Below, piece after piece: positions 45,901 through 54,079 of a DNA stretch of 64,000 nucleotides. The position numbers were made by a program, and so were the translations under genes. Source of the stretch: Hanleya hanleyi (lineage: Eukaryota; Mollusca; Polyplacophora; Lepidopleurida; Hanleyidae); assembly GCA_036873755.1 (NCBI GenBank), contig JAVTVY010051649.1, positions 186,001 to 250,000 of the forward strand. The letters are read 5' to 3'. Below the pieces are notes generated by a model. That model worked only from the letters and a program-made list of their open reading frames with translations. It did no database searches and had not been told where the DNA came from. How positions within the stretch are numbered: the stretch's first letter is position 1; each line of letters opens with the position of its first letter.

Positions 45901-48900
45901 AATATTTGGAAATAAAAACAAATTTCGAGGATTTAGTCATAGCGCGAAAATCTGCAATCTTCAGTCTCCCTTCTCGCTTAATTTGCCGATCAAAATGGAA
46001 AATTTACATTTCCTTCAAAGTTATTTTTCAATAAATTTAGTATCAGGTCTATCACTTCGATCTGTGAAACTACGGAATTGGATTTAAGGCTTTATCGAAC
46101 TGTCCAAGAGGCATAATGATACTTTTTCACTATTCAAATTGAGGCCTGTTACAGTCTTGATATTCGATTAAAATAATTAATTAGGTTTCTGCATTTACGT
46201 TCGTTATCATCTGCGAACTAAATTCCTTGCCACTCTTTTCCACGCAGCAAGTCAATACCATACCAAGACATGGTTTGCTTCTTCTATATAAATGATTAAC
46301 TATTTCATTCTTAGGAAATATCATCTCATCTGACATGTTCGGCCAAGCCTTTTCGAAGGTTGCTAATTTTATTAATTTCTTTTCTTTAATATCAAATTCT
46401 GCAAACAAGAAACATTTCTAGTCAGTATCTATGGATATCTTCCTATACTCAATTTGCGAATATGTTTGTCATTCCGAAGGTGATTCAAGTGCGAAGTTTC
46501 GGTCCTAGTTCACTAAACAAGGTCTGTGTGTAAGAGAATGATGTCGAATTCTCGTTATTATCTTTTGATACATCAAATTGTTGCATTCGCGAAAATGACT
46601 GCCAAGTTAAAGTCAATGCGAAAGGTATCCAAGTATCAAAATCAAACTCGAAAACCCCCCAGGAAAACAAAGGCCCTAGCTTTTGGCCACGAGGTCAACA
46701 TCGTTTTTATGGCCAGTATCTGCTATATATGACGTAAACTGATTGACAAAGTAACATAAATTTTGTATAGAACCAGTAAATTCTAGCAGAAATGGGCTCC
46801 GACTTGAGAGAATGATGTCAAATGTAATATGTTTCTGCGCATTGTCTGCTGATACACATAAGTATTGAATTTACGGAAGTGATTAATGCTATTCTAAAGG
46901 GATTCTGAGTGCGGAAGAGGACGGGAACATCAATACCAGCGAATCAAGGCCCGGGCTTGCGAGAATGAGGATAGAGAGGCTGTGTTCTGAAAGAGAATCA
47001 TTCAAAATAGCTATTTGCCAAATGTCATGCAACCGAAAGTGCACAATATAACTGCACGACTGCGAGGTATTGTTCGCGCACAGGGGTGTCCAACTCATTA
47101 AATACTACATAGTCATTTCTGTCTCTTCGAAGTGGGCTACCATTTGAAATTGTCCGGTAATGAGTGAGTCCATCTGAATCCTTTCGTCGGCAAAATAAGC
47201 ATTCAAGATTTTATTGTACAAACACCAGTCAAAGGCACAAGAGTACAAAATTTTAAGAGGAATACAAGTAGAGAAACAATGGAACAGTGACATGAATATT
47301 AATATTTATATATACGTTATATCTGAGATATATGTTATATCTGAGTGTTACCGTTGATATTAGAACCTTGATTTTTGGCATTAAAGTGCATCAGGGAACT
47401 GTTACCAGCAGGTTTCGAGCTGACCTACTTTTGATGAAAATTTCTGGTGATTTTTGATTAAAATCACTGGGGAATCTAACTTGAGCCGTGCCCATCTTAA
47501 TATAGGCAGGATTTCAACTGGGGGTCCAGGAGTTCAGCGTGCGTCGGAGTCCTAATGCCTACCCTACTTCTTATGTCCTGTGATGTTATTCACACTGGGC
47601 ATGAAGGTGCATTAGGGGACTGTTGCCAGCATGTTTCGAGTGGACCTACTTTTGATGAAAATTTCTGGTGATTTTTGATTAAAATCACTGGTGATTCTAA
47701 CTTGGGCCGTGCCCATCTTAATATTGGCAGGATTTCAACTGGGGGTCCAAGAGTTCAGTGCGTGTCGGAGTCCTAATGCCTACCCTACTTCGTAGGTCCT
47801 TTGACGTTATTCACACTATTCTCATATATAATAATTAATGAAGCAATAATTCATTCCACCGAATATAGTTGCAAATGAATTCAAACGCGCTTGAAGACAG
47901 TGTTGTCATGTGAGATCGGAGGTTGAAAAGAAAAGTGTGGCAGAGATCACACTCTCTTAGCGCATGCGCATTTCAAAAAGTCACAAGAACAACAAGAACA
48001 AGAACAACAACGCGAGCCTCCCGTAGACCTGCGTGCCGCAGGTAATAATATATCAGGTAAACCTTTTTTTTTTCTAGCAATTGTTTAAAGTGTGTAAGTG
48101 AGTGAGTGAATATGATTTAACATCATTTTAGCAATTTTACACTCATATCACGACATCGGGTCATATTCCTTTCTACACATGGAAATTGTTTAGATCAGAT
48201 AATTGAACTGGCTACTACAATGACACACCTACTATATATAACATGTACTCAGTCTGGTAATTCAGATTTGGAAATGCCAAGAGGTAGACCAATAACCAAA
48301 CATACCCAGCCATCACCCCAAAAACTAGTATGTGTACATCATATTCAAGATAATGATGTGAATAATAACATATATTCCCCCAATTTCCCCTATATTTCAC
48401 TCGATTCAAAGACAGCTTTCTACAACGGGAGAGAATATTACCAGAAGTCTTCCTGGTCCCTTTTCATGTCAGACTTGACATTCATTCTATTATCATGTAC
48501 TATCTGTGGAACATTGCAGCAATGCAGAGAATGGAATAGATGTACGACAATGCAGCATTGTGACATCATTAATCGCTCCATATCAACGGCACAAATTCCG
48601 GCATGCTTCTGCTTTACAGCAGAATAACATAATATCATTGAAACTGTTAAAACTGAACTGTACAGTTCAACCTTAAGAAATCTTGATCCATGGGGGATAG
48701 CTGGGTATGTATACTTGATCCATCGGTGATTTTTGTGTATGTGTACTTGATCCAAATAGGTAATGGCTCCGTTGGAAACTTTAGCGAACCGACTGTTGGA
48801 TTTACAATGGAAATAAAGGGTTTCTCAGATTTATATGTCGGATTGAAACCCACAGGGATGATGTACTGGTATTTTTGCACGATCGTCCGCTTGAATTGGG

Positions 48901-51607
48901 TGAATCATGATGAGATTTTTTATGGAAACTATCGTTTGGCTGGGACAGAGATGCAAGGTAAAGTTGCCGAAATCAAACATTTTTTGTTTGTTTTATTTTC
49001 TCGCCAGGTCTGGTTTTATTTTAGACACAAACGGGCAGATATTTTGAAGGACAGATTAATTAAAGTATGGGCTCTCTGAAAATATATATATTTAGCGGGG
49101 TTTCAATCAAGCTACATGCAAATATAATGCTTCAAAAAAAGACGGTCCATACCCCCGGATGCATTTATCCGAGCATACAAGGCTGACAAACAAGACTATC
49201 GGCAAGTAGCAAAGAGACCCGTTTATTTACAACACGCGACTTGTTCTGATCGCGTCATGCAGTATCATTACAGTTACGGCGTACGGTTGACGCGTCTCAG
49301 TCGCGATTATGCTTTTGTTTTTGCGCGATTGAGGCGCATTTTCCGATTGAGATGAATAAATTATAGTCGTGAAAATGATTTTTTTAACTCGCGTTTAGGT
49401 TATTTCTGCCTTGTACTGTATACTTGATCCATTTTTGATGGCTGAGTATGTATACTTGATTCATGGGCACTGGCTGGGTATGTACACTTGAGCCATGGGT
49501 GATGGCTGGGTGTATATATACTTGGCCCATGAGTGATGGCTGGGGATCCGATGTATAATTGAGCCATAGGTTATGGCTGCGATATGTATACTCACATGAT
49601 AATGTCATAACTTCCTTCTTTAATTCCCGCTTCTTGTAATTTTTCAATGTAACCCTTCACAAACTCTATGTTAGGCTTACTGTATCCAAAAGCTTTTGTG
49701 TGAAAGTCAATATGTTTGTTCGCCACTGCTAGCTGTGAATATATAAACAAGACATCTCCACAGTTTGTGATGATAGGCTATACAAGTGCACCGACAGTAG
49801 ACTATAATGAGGGAATTAGAATTATATCATCACAGCAGGCTCTCTCAGCTAATTCAACCTGCTGACTATTTACTAACTGAAGCAGTGGCAGCTCAAAATT
49901 ATGACTTCCATGAAAACCTCAGGAAACAAGAATACCTCCGACTTCAAAACAACTAAACCAGAGCACGAAGGAATTGATATTACACCTGTTGAGAACCAAT
50001 CTCCACAAGTGCAGCCAAATCCTGGGATTTACCTGGATGTTTTAGGTGATGCAAATCATTTCTCGGGTCATTGTCTCCATAATACAATCTCCTATATTTC
50101 ATCCCCCACATTTGCTTTGAATATGCGTGTCAATATCTGAAGACCGAAGGTTTGCTTTGACAACCTAATACCTATTTCATCCCGAGATGCAATTTGGTCA
50201 GTGATTAAAATCAAACCAGTCAATCAAAATTCAAACCTCGCAGTGGCTTGGTGGAAACAGCCGACTGCCCAGGCCTGCTGATTAGTAAAACTCAGAGCTA
50301 TATAACCTCCTGACCTATTTAAATCCAGAACTAACATAAATAGAGTATCAACTGATACACTGCCTCATTGGTATGTTTATAACCCACCTGTTCATCTGTC
50401 ATATCTACCCCTGTCACATGACCAGTCTGTCCAACCAGCTTGCTGAGGACATAGCAATCCTGACCACTCCCACTGCCCAGATCCAGCACCCTCATTCCTT
50501 CCAACTTCTCTGGAATCACCAGGCCACAGCCATAGTATCTGCAATATTTATCTGAATATGCCAAATTGTACGAATTATCGCTAATGAACTAAGGGAAATA
50601 ACTTACATCGGCCCTCTCTAAATAAAATGATATAAGGTAGGCAGCAGATGTACATGTACAAGATGATAAATGAAAGGAGTAAAGTAACAATGCATAAACT
50701 ATATATTTGCTATGCAACCACCCAAAATAACAAGAGCCCAAGGGCTTCAAAATTTGCCCTTACACCCATAGCACAGGAGTCTCGATTCAAATAAAAACTT
50801 CAAGATTGTTATCAGGTGGCACTGCTAAGGTCACCCTTGTTCAATGAAACCCAATTATGTGTGAATGACCAAATGATAGAATATAATATTTCTGATGATA
50901 AAGGGGCTTACATCAGGGCAAAAAACTAATCACAGGATATGTACCAGTACATACAATTTTCAAAACAATCCCATGCAAATTCCAGGATTTCACCTTCATG
51001 AAAATTATTACAAATGACAAGTATTGATAACAAAGGAGAATAACTAGAACTAAACTTTTTGCTGAATTTGTTTTCAACTCTATTGTTAATGGGTTAAGAT
51101 GGGCATGCTACTTTTGGACTCCCAGTAATATTGTTTCGGGAGTTGTGCCCCTTTATCATCAAACACATGTACATTTTTGTGTATATAACTACTCAAGAGT
51201 TTTCATTGGATACTTTTGAATATTGATCACATTTACATGTACAGTGAAACCTCACTTATATAATGACATTCATTACAATGAAAAACTTTATTATAACAAC
51301 AAAGTTTATAGAAAGAAATTTAACAGGGACAAATGTGGTCGTTATAATGAGGGTTGACTAATATGTTTATCAAGCCATGCACAAAAAAATATGTCAGACA
51401 TGTCATTGGATATGGGCAATTTTACCTTGCCATAACTTCCTCGTGGATCAAAGAAAATACATCTCTGACAAACTTGGGCATCTTGGTTTTCCCAAGTTCA
51501 TTCACAGTGCAAGCTTGAAGCTCGAGATCGGCTGTTTTCTGCACTCTTTTTCCATAGTAGTCTTTTACAGAGTCCCTTACTGCTGCATCATCAGTGGTAG
51601 TCGACAT
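27902..51607 (-). CDS. AS3MT: Arsenite methyltransferase, complete nine-exon gene
   Basis: The nine exons join, with matching phases, to a 379-aa protein (human AS3MT has 375). The enzyme transfers methyl groups from S-adenosylmethionine to trivalent arsenic in the cytosol. The SAM-binding motif VLDLGSGSGQD is at residues ~79-89. The four cysteines essential in the family are present as Cys33, Cys65 (YYGCG), Cys160 (SNC) and Cys210 (GECISGALWW). The protein ends with Cys pairs (PPCCSGDEKACC). Exons, in gene order: 51426-51607, 50388-50538, 49596-49732, 45271-45340, 39243-39324, 36582-36713, 33525-33670, 29136-29279, 27902-27997. All introns are GT-AG except intron 5 (GC-AG). Introns range from 0.65 to 5.9 kb and are filled with repeats. 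No frame damage is seen, so I judge the gene functional. Confidence 0.95.
27998..28572. repeat. Intron 8: TACTACAGTG-type tandem repeat
   Basis: From about 28050, units containing GTAGTAAATACTACACTG, CACTGTAGTAAACT and CCACAAAATACTACA recur about every 130 bp. Units are themselves rich in GTAGTA/TACTAC inverted pairs. Confidence 0.65.
28573..28700 (+). repeat. GTGAGTGAGT-type interspersed repeat, copy 2 (5' end missing)
   Basis: It starts within the consensus at TTAACATCGCTTTCAACACT and continues TTTCAGTCATATCACAACG and GGTCCTATTC. Confidence 0.6.
29136..29279 (-). CDS. AS3MT: AS3MT exon 8
   Basis: Acceptor TGTAG, donor GTAGGT, 48 codons, phase 0 to 0. Encodes KGDVVNTDKELSTVLQISRF, then HEEFDFQPLS and a Cys-containing stretch ASVCCPGPKL. 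Confidence 0.92.
29303..29560 (+). repeat. GTGAGTGAGT-type interspersed repeat, copy 3 (most complete)
   Basis: It runs from GTGAGTGAGTGAATATGATT through CCCCAGTTAGTCGCCTCTTA to GGAAGCCCCACGAGGCG. It gives the best view of the ~255-bp consensus. Confidence 0.7.
29635..29822 (+). mobile_element. Short HINE-type element
   Basis: A single core unit (CATACCAAATTTGAGAAGAATCC, CAAGTTATTGCCCAGAAACG) is related to the element at 23065. A GATGG/GGACA tract and the hairpin GTATACCCC..GGGGTATAC (about 29780-29813) follow. Confidence 0.6.
30366..33022. mobile_element. 2.66-kb element with 20-bp inverted ends and TA flanks
   Basis: CGGTAATTTCCCTATTAATT at 30366-30385 is repeated exactly in reverse complement at 33003-33022. 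TA sits directly outside both ends, which fits a TA target duplication as in Tc1/mariner/pogo-type transposons. No transposase frame survives or is recognisable. A short minus-strand coding-like stretch near 31600-31725 is listed separately. It lies in AS3MT intron 7. Confidence 0.7.
31600..31727 (-). CDS. Possible terminal exon, unidentified
   Basis: After a possible AG acceptor (AATAAGCAG) a frame of 42 codons runs to TGA at 31602-31600, reading CVLPYGQCHNSKTIPEFQLV and then an acidic DSDDEDFLRFSAEDIPPEMK end. Composition is protein-like, and it lies inside the TA-flanked element, so it may be the remnant of the element's own gene. No family is recognised. Confidence 0.3.
33110..33430 (+). 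repeat. HINE-type 3' ends with GGAC/GACA tracts
   Basis: GGACGGACGGACGGACAGAC at about 33200 and ACAGATGGACAAACAGACAG near 33355 are followed by AATACCCCTTAGCCCAACCGGGCTGATGGGT, a GCCC..GGGC hairpin-like end. Confidence 0.5.
33525..33670 (-). CDS. AS3MT: AS3MT exon 7
   Basis: Acceptor TTTTCAG, donor GTATAA, 146 nt. Encodes (G)DARFVSVTYRLFKLPPSGDM, then EGCMVTYNGEITGYEEEFKF and DHKYTFK. The donor region is duplicated 20 nt into the intron (see findings). Confidence 0.93.
33973..34318 (+). repeat. GTGAGTGAGT-type interspersed repeat, copy 4, interrupted
   Basis: The consensus starts at GTGAGTGATTGAATATGA and reaches CCCAGTTAGTCGCCTCTCA by 34100. It is broken by about 130 bp of other sequence and resumes at AAGACAAGCTCTCTGAGAGGC (34222). 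Confidence 0.6.
34591..34752 (+). repeat. GTGAGTGAGT-type interspersed repeat, copy 5
   Basis: GAGTGAGTGAATATGATTTG through GCCTATTCTTACCATGACCC; the end of the consensus is missing. Confidence 0.6.
34760..35389. repeat. Diverged ~120-160-bp tandem repeat in intron 6
   Basis: Recurring blocks are GGGGATTACCCCCAGGGGT, AATGATGTAAGCTTTCAGAAT, TATAGGTTATG and GTGTCCCATA. Related GAAAAACTT-containing units follow at 35100-35330. Confidence 0.5.
35392..36188. mobile_element. ~0.8-kb inverted-repeat element (possibly piggyBac-like)
   Basis: GTAACTCTTTCCCCCTTA at the left end matches GTTAACTCTTTCCCCCATA in reverse complement at about 36170-36190. The right end carries TTAA, the left TAAC. The minus strand has two open frames (35468-35908 and 35919-36152) that I could not assign to any transposase; they may be chance. 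Confidence 0.45.
36195..36375 (+). repeat. 21-bp tandem repeat and GACA tract
   Basis: About five copies of CCAGAGTAAAACTTTAACCAA-type units (36228-36315) are followed by AGACAGACAGAGAGACATC (36326). The layout again resembles the end of a HINE-type element. Confidence 0.65.
36582..36713 (-). CDS. AS3MT: AS3MT exon 6
   Basis: Acceptor TTTCAG, donor GTAAGG. Encodes (G)ECISGALWWKDLNSLAADIG, FSKPRIVAAAEIPI and EKEEFKKVV. It contains catalytic-site Cys210. Confidence 0.94.
36860..38370. repeat. ~76-87-bp minisatellite in AS3MT intron 5
   Basis: About 18 units contain GACAGCCTGTCTAGTATTGG, GAAATATCATCTAGATAAA and TATCATACTCAGTATC. An 11-bp addition (ATCCATAACAT) distinguishes the longer 87-bp form. 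The long-form units at 37320-38110 are nearly identical, which indicates recent expansion. It begins ~150 bp from exon 6. A GTTTAACGTTGCGTTCAGCA element lies at 38230. Confidence 0.85.
38839..39003 (-). CDS. Possible coding exon, unidentified
   Basis: An ATG-initiated stretch of 55 codons without stop (MANTLHHNSKSANELALTLR, then FVYTVNICNVPLKLKSTIEW and SVFLMKESEEAKPLQ) ends at a good donor (CAG|GTAGAT). It lies 240 bp from AS3MT exon 5 on the same strand, but no AS3MT protein segment corresponds to it. It may be a nested gene's first exon or a chance frame. Confidence 0.3.
39243..39324 (-). CDS. AS3MT: AS3MT exon 5 (GC donor)
   Basis: Acceptor CCTCAG. Encodes VGGELFFSDVYTDRHLPESV and RKHEVLW plus one base. 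Only a GC donor (TATGGG|GCAAGT) restores the frame to exon 6 and gives LWGEC, as the family requires; using the nearby GT would create a stop. Confidence 0.93.
39827..40030. repeat. Left member of an inverted repeat pair (AGGGCTGTTCCATTT)
   Basis: AGGGCTGTTCCATTTGAAAA, then ATGTACC and a C run, recurs in reverse complement at about 44795-44842. This could be the ends of one ~5-kb insertion or two separate non-autonomous elements. Confidence 0.55.
40060..40230 (+). promoter_or_regulatory. Candidate promoter of the SAM-domain gene
   Basis: A local CpG-rich stretch (TTGCGCGCTGACGACTTCCGG, GGCGCGGGCCGAG) contains ACTTCCGG, an ETS-type site. The start codon itself lies in AAAATGGCGGAC, a YY1-type initiator context. 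Both are common in animal TATA-less promoters; activity is inference. Confidence 0.45.
40231..40309 (+). CDS. First exon of a SAM-domain protein, antisense in AS3MT intron 4
   Basis: ATG 40231 opens MADWNCKSVGEWLRREGLGQ and YVQIFE, the start of a sterile alpha motif (W..V..WL...GL..Y...F), and ends at donor G|GTGAGA. The promoter-like sequence upstream supports a true gene start. I could not find the next exon, which should complete the SAM helices, within the window on the plus strand. It may lie far downstream or beyond the window. Confidence 0.6.
40310..41067. other. Intron sequence, no further feature
   Basis: No gene is seen. A G-run (GGGGTGGGGTGGGGGGGGGG) at about 40850-40872 could form a G-quadruplex. 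Confidence 0.45.
41068..44627 (+). mobile_element. Pearl/HINE-like element with 157-bp tandem core, copy B
   Basis: It has the same 5' region (GAGAGATCCTGAAGGATCTTGG), core family and 3' hairpin (AGCCCACCATC..GATGGTGGGCT) as copy A, but with about 16 core units (41960-44520) in exact 157-bp steps. Units become progressively more alike toward the 3' end. A GACGGACTGACTGACGG tract precedes the hairpin. Apparent minus-strand ORFs repeating every 157 bp are by-products of the array. It lies in AS3MT intron 4. Confidence 0.8.
44628..44842. repeat. Right member of the AGGGCTGTTCCATTT inverted pair
   Basis: It ends TTTTTAAATGGAACAGCCCT (to 44842), the reverse complement of the end at 39827. It abuts the HINE hairpin on its left. 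Confidence 0.55.
45271..45340 (-). CDS. AS3MT: AS3MT exon 4
   Basis: Acceptor CCTCAG, donor GTAGGT, 70 nt. Encodes SNCVVNLSPDKNAVLKEAFQ and ALK. Contains Cys160 of the arsenic site. Confidence 0.93.
45341..47338. other. Intron 3, unique part
   Basis: No additional gene or repeat is recognised. Confidence 0.45.
47339..47822. repeat. ~221-bp tandem duplication in intron 3
   Basis: Two adjacent units share TTTTGATGAAAATTTCTGGT, GCCGTGCCCATCTTAATAT, AGGATTTCAACTGGGGGTCC and GTCGGAGTCCTAATGCCTAC with few differences. Confidence 0.8.
48098..48190 (+). repeat. GTGAGTGAGT-type interspersed repeat, copy 6 (truncated)
   Basis: AAGTGAGTGAGTGAATATGA, TTAACATCATTTTAGCAATT, CACTCATATCACGACATCGG; the rest of the consensus is absent. 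Confidence 0.55.
48685..49592. repeat. TACTTGATCCATGGGTGATGG minisatellite, split by an insertion
   Basis: About 30-bp units (TATACTTGATCCAT, GGTGATGGCTGGGTATG) occur at 48685-48756 and at 49420-49590. Between them is about 660 bp of unrelated sequence, as if something inserted into the array. The right block ends only a few bases from the donor of AS3MT exon 3. Confidence 0.65.
49596..49732 (-). CDS. AS3MT: AS3MT exon 3
   Basis: Acceptor TTCACAG, donor GTGAGT, 137 nt. Encodes LAVANKHIDFHTKAFGYSKP, NIEFVKGYIEKLQEAG and IKEGSYDII. Confidence 0.94.
49733..50387. other. Intron 2, no further feature
   Basis: No supported feature. Short plus-strand frames at 49807-49953 and 49901-50140 have no recognised family. 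Confidence 0.45.
50388..50538 (-). CDS. AS3MT: AS3MT exon 2 (SAM-binding motif)
   Basis: Acceptor ATTGCAG, donor GTGGGT, 151 nt. Encodes YYGCGLVIPEKLEGMRVLDL, GSGSGQDCYVLSKLVG and HVTGVDMTDEQ, the methyltransferase motif I with Cys65. Confidence 0.95.
50539..51425. other. Intron 1, no further feature
   Basis: AT-rich, with no repeat or gene recognised. Confidence 0.45.
51426..51607 (-). CDS. AS3MT: AS3MT exon 1 (start codon)
   Basis: ATG 51607 opens MSTTTDDAAVRDSVKDYYGK, then ADLELQACTVNELGK and FSLIHEEVMA, ending G|GTAAAA. Start position and Cys33 align with human AS3MT Cys32. No upstream in-frame extension is needed. Confidence 0.93.
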
Positions 51608-53426
51608 TATGGCAGAATAGTCTCAGACAGGTCAGGGTTATCTAGTTTTCAGCCTGTCAATGTGAACAAAAGCAGAAAATCATTGCATTGCCAAGCTGGA
51701 GTTGCCTTTCATTAGGCTTGTAGGTGGTAGTGGTCTCCCTCTATGCTCTAGGCTGTAATGTACGAAGAGGTTTATGGAGTTGTAAATTTCATAGCCATTT
51801 ATTGACCCTCTTGTTAAGTTAGCCTGGATCATATAATAGTGATTTTATTAAAACTGGCACAAGTTCATATAAACCACCTAATGTGCCCACAATAAGTGAT
51901 ATTCTTTGGAACAATGAACCGACTGTTCAATGTATATTTTTGAGATCAAAATAATGCTTTTATTTTCTGAATAGTGAGTCACAAATCTTTATTTTGGGAT
52001 ATGTACATGTACATACTAGCTGGAAAATCACTTTAGTTTGATGTTTAAATGTGATATGCTTGATATGCACATTACACAAAAAATGTTTTGAACTACTAAT
52101 TTACATATACAGCTTATTTTTTGCAATTTCAGATGAAATGAGCATTTTGAATTTTATTGGCATTTCAAATTGATATCATGTTTTTCAAGCATCTTGTAGA
52201 TCTCTCTTGCTTCAGCACATGTATTCAGCAATGTCGGTCATCTTCATGCATCAAGTCAGTATCATAAATATCTCCATTATTGGCCTGGATTCAACCTACA
52301 GCCACTTCTCTTCAAACTCGGGTTTAAGCTTATACATGGTACCTGTAGTTAAAGTGTACCTGAGGTGTACACAAGTACCACAACTTCAAGTATACCTTGA
52401 GAACTTCATCAAAATATACATTTAATTTACCATCCCCTAGAGTAAGCCTCACAGACTTTGCCAACATATGCATGTACCTCAAGTACAACTCATAGGCTTC
52501 GTCAAAATATAGATGTACTGGTAGGGGACACCGGGGTTGGTTGAAACATTTTTTATAAAAAGGTGACTAGGTCGAAAGTTTTATGTGAACTTGGAATTGT
52601 TCCATATGATAGTCCACCCATAGGGCTCTCTACCACCCATCAGTACTACATGTACTAAGTCCAAACAATGCTTAAAAAGCCTGCATGTTTAAAAAGATCA
52701 TTTTTTCGTTCCAACCTGCCCCGTATACGCTGCTGGTTGACTCACCCTTAGAGTAAGTTGGACTAGACTGTTATAAGCATCAATGAACAGCTAAAGCCAA
52801 ACAATTTTTTTTTTCAAAAAGACAAATGGTAACTTCAATTTGCATAACTCAGATCAAAAAAAGCTTGTTGCTCAACCAACTGATGTCATCCCTAAGAGAT
52901 TCTAAGGGAAATATTACTAAGCCTCTTCAGAAAACCAGTCAACCAGTCAACCCCTGCCATTTTGATGTCTCCCCATGATCCCGGATTGGTTTTGCTAATA
53001 TTTTTAGCAAATATAGTAATTTAATGATTTTGCAGTTGGTTGGACTTACCCCAGCTTCAGTGTTCCAACTAGCCCCAACAGCACCTTCATTATTGATCAA
53101 GATCAAATTTACATACGTAACAAAAGCTGATCAGTAAATAAAAAGCACCTGTTTAAAGATTATCCTTATCTTCAAGCCAACCAGAGCTCCGGATGAAAAA
53201 GCCCCAAATAAGTTAGAAAATATCCCAAACTTGAACAAAAAGCATATAGGTACCAGTACCGGAAAAAAAAACACACCCGGATCTGATCAAAAAGCTTGTG
53301 TAGCAGAAAAAAAAAGAACCATACTTGTACAAAAAGCGACCATTATACCTGAAACAAAGTAACCGGCGCCGCGTATCTGTTTACATGGTTTATGAAACCA
53401 CGCGTACCGGATTCAACATTACCCAC
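51608..53426. other. Upstream of AS3MT, no gene seen
   Basis: GTACACCTCAAGTACC-type minisatellite fragments occur at 52340-52520. 52525-53080 has scattered related blocks (GGTTGGTTGAA, GTTGGTTGGACTTACCCCAG) that may be a decayed element. No gene is seen. Confidence 0.4.
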
Positions 53427-53567
53427 AACATGGCGTACAATGCCGAAAACGAGAGTGAGGTGAAGCGGACTTTCTTCAGTTCGTCTCACTATGTCAATAC
53501 CACAACAATAACACACCTTCTAAAAACCCTGGCATACCCCGATATAACTGTCGCTCTGCCATTTTAA
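53427..53567 (+). other. Possible first exon, weak
   Basis: ACATGGCGTACAATGCCGAA sits in a small CpG-rich patch (ACCGGCGCCGCG) and has a donor-like A|GTGAGG within 30 nt. The open frame continues to 53567. No family is recognised and no further exon was found. Confidence 0.25.
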
Positions 53568-54079
53568 AGGTTTTCAAATTTTCCTTTTTATATTCTTCGT
53601 GGGCTAGTAATTAACTTTTTGAATAATGTGTGTTATTGCATTCATAATTGTGTAATATGAGGAACAAGAGCCCAAGGGGCTTCAATATACACCTGTATAT
53701 CTGGAATTACATTGATCCAAATTTCAAGGTTGTTTAATAGCCTTGATTCCAATTGGTAGCTAGCAATCCAGAGAAAGGTCTATAATTTTGTGCTTCTGAG
53801 AATGTAACATATATCACATCTTATATTGAATGATAAACTAAAATGGGCTTAACTCTTGGTAACTAGTTGACCTTGAAGCAAGAGACGAGAGCTCACATAT
53901 CCCACACTGAAACCGATGAAGTTCATGGAGGACCCCTCTCCCCATTGAATTAGTAAATGTATGGTTTTTATGTCACAACAGTTTAAATAAATGTAGCTGT
54001 TTCAAACATGGGAGACAACTCCACAGGACAAATGCCATATACATGTAGGGGAGAGAACTCTGAATATTCCAACCTAACA
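53568..54079. other. Intergenic, no gene seen
   Basis: AT-rich, no feature recognised. Confidence 0.45.

Noticed and set aside
48690..49079. 130-codon plus-strand frame in AS3MT intron 3
   Set aside because: No domain, starts inside a minisatellite unit, and no splice context was convincing.
49807..50140. Overlapping plus-strand frames in AS3MT intron 2
   Set aside because: Two frames compete, neither has a recognised family, and no supporting exons were found.
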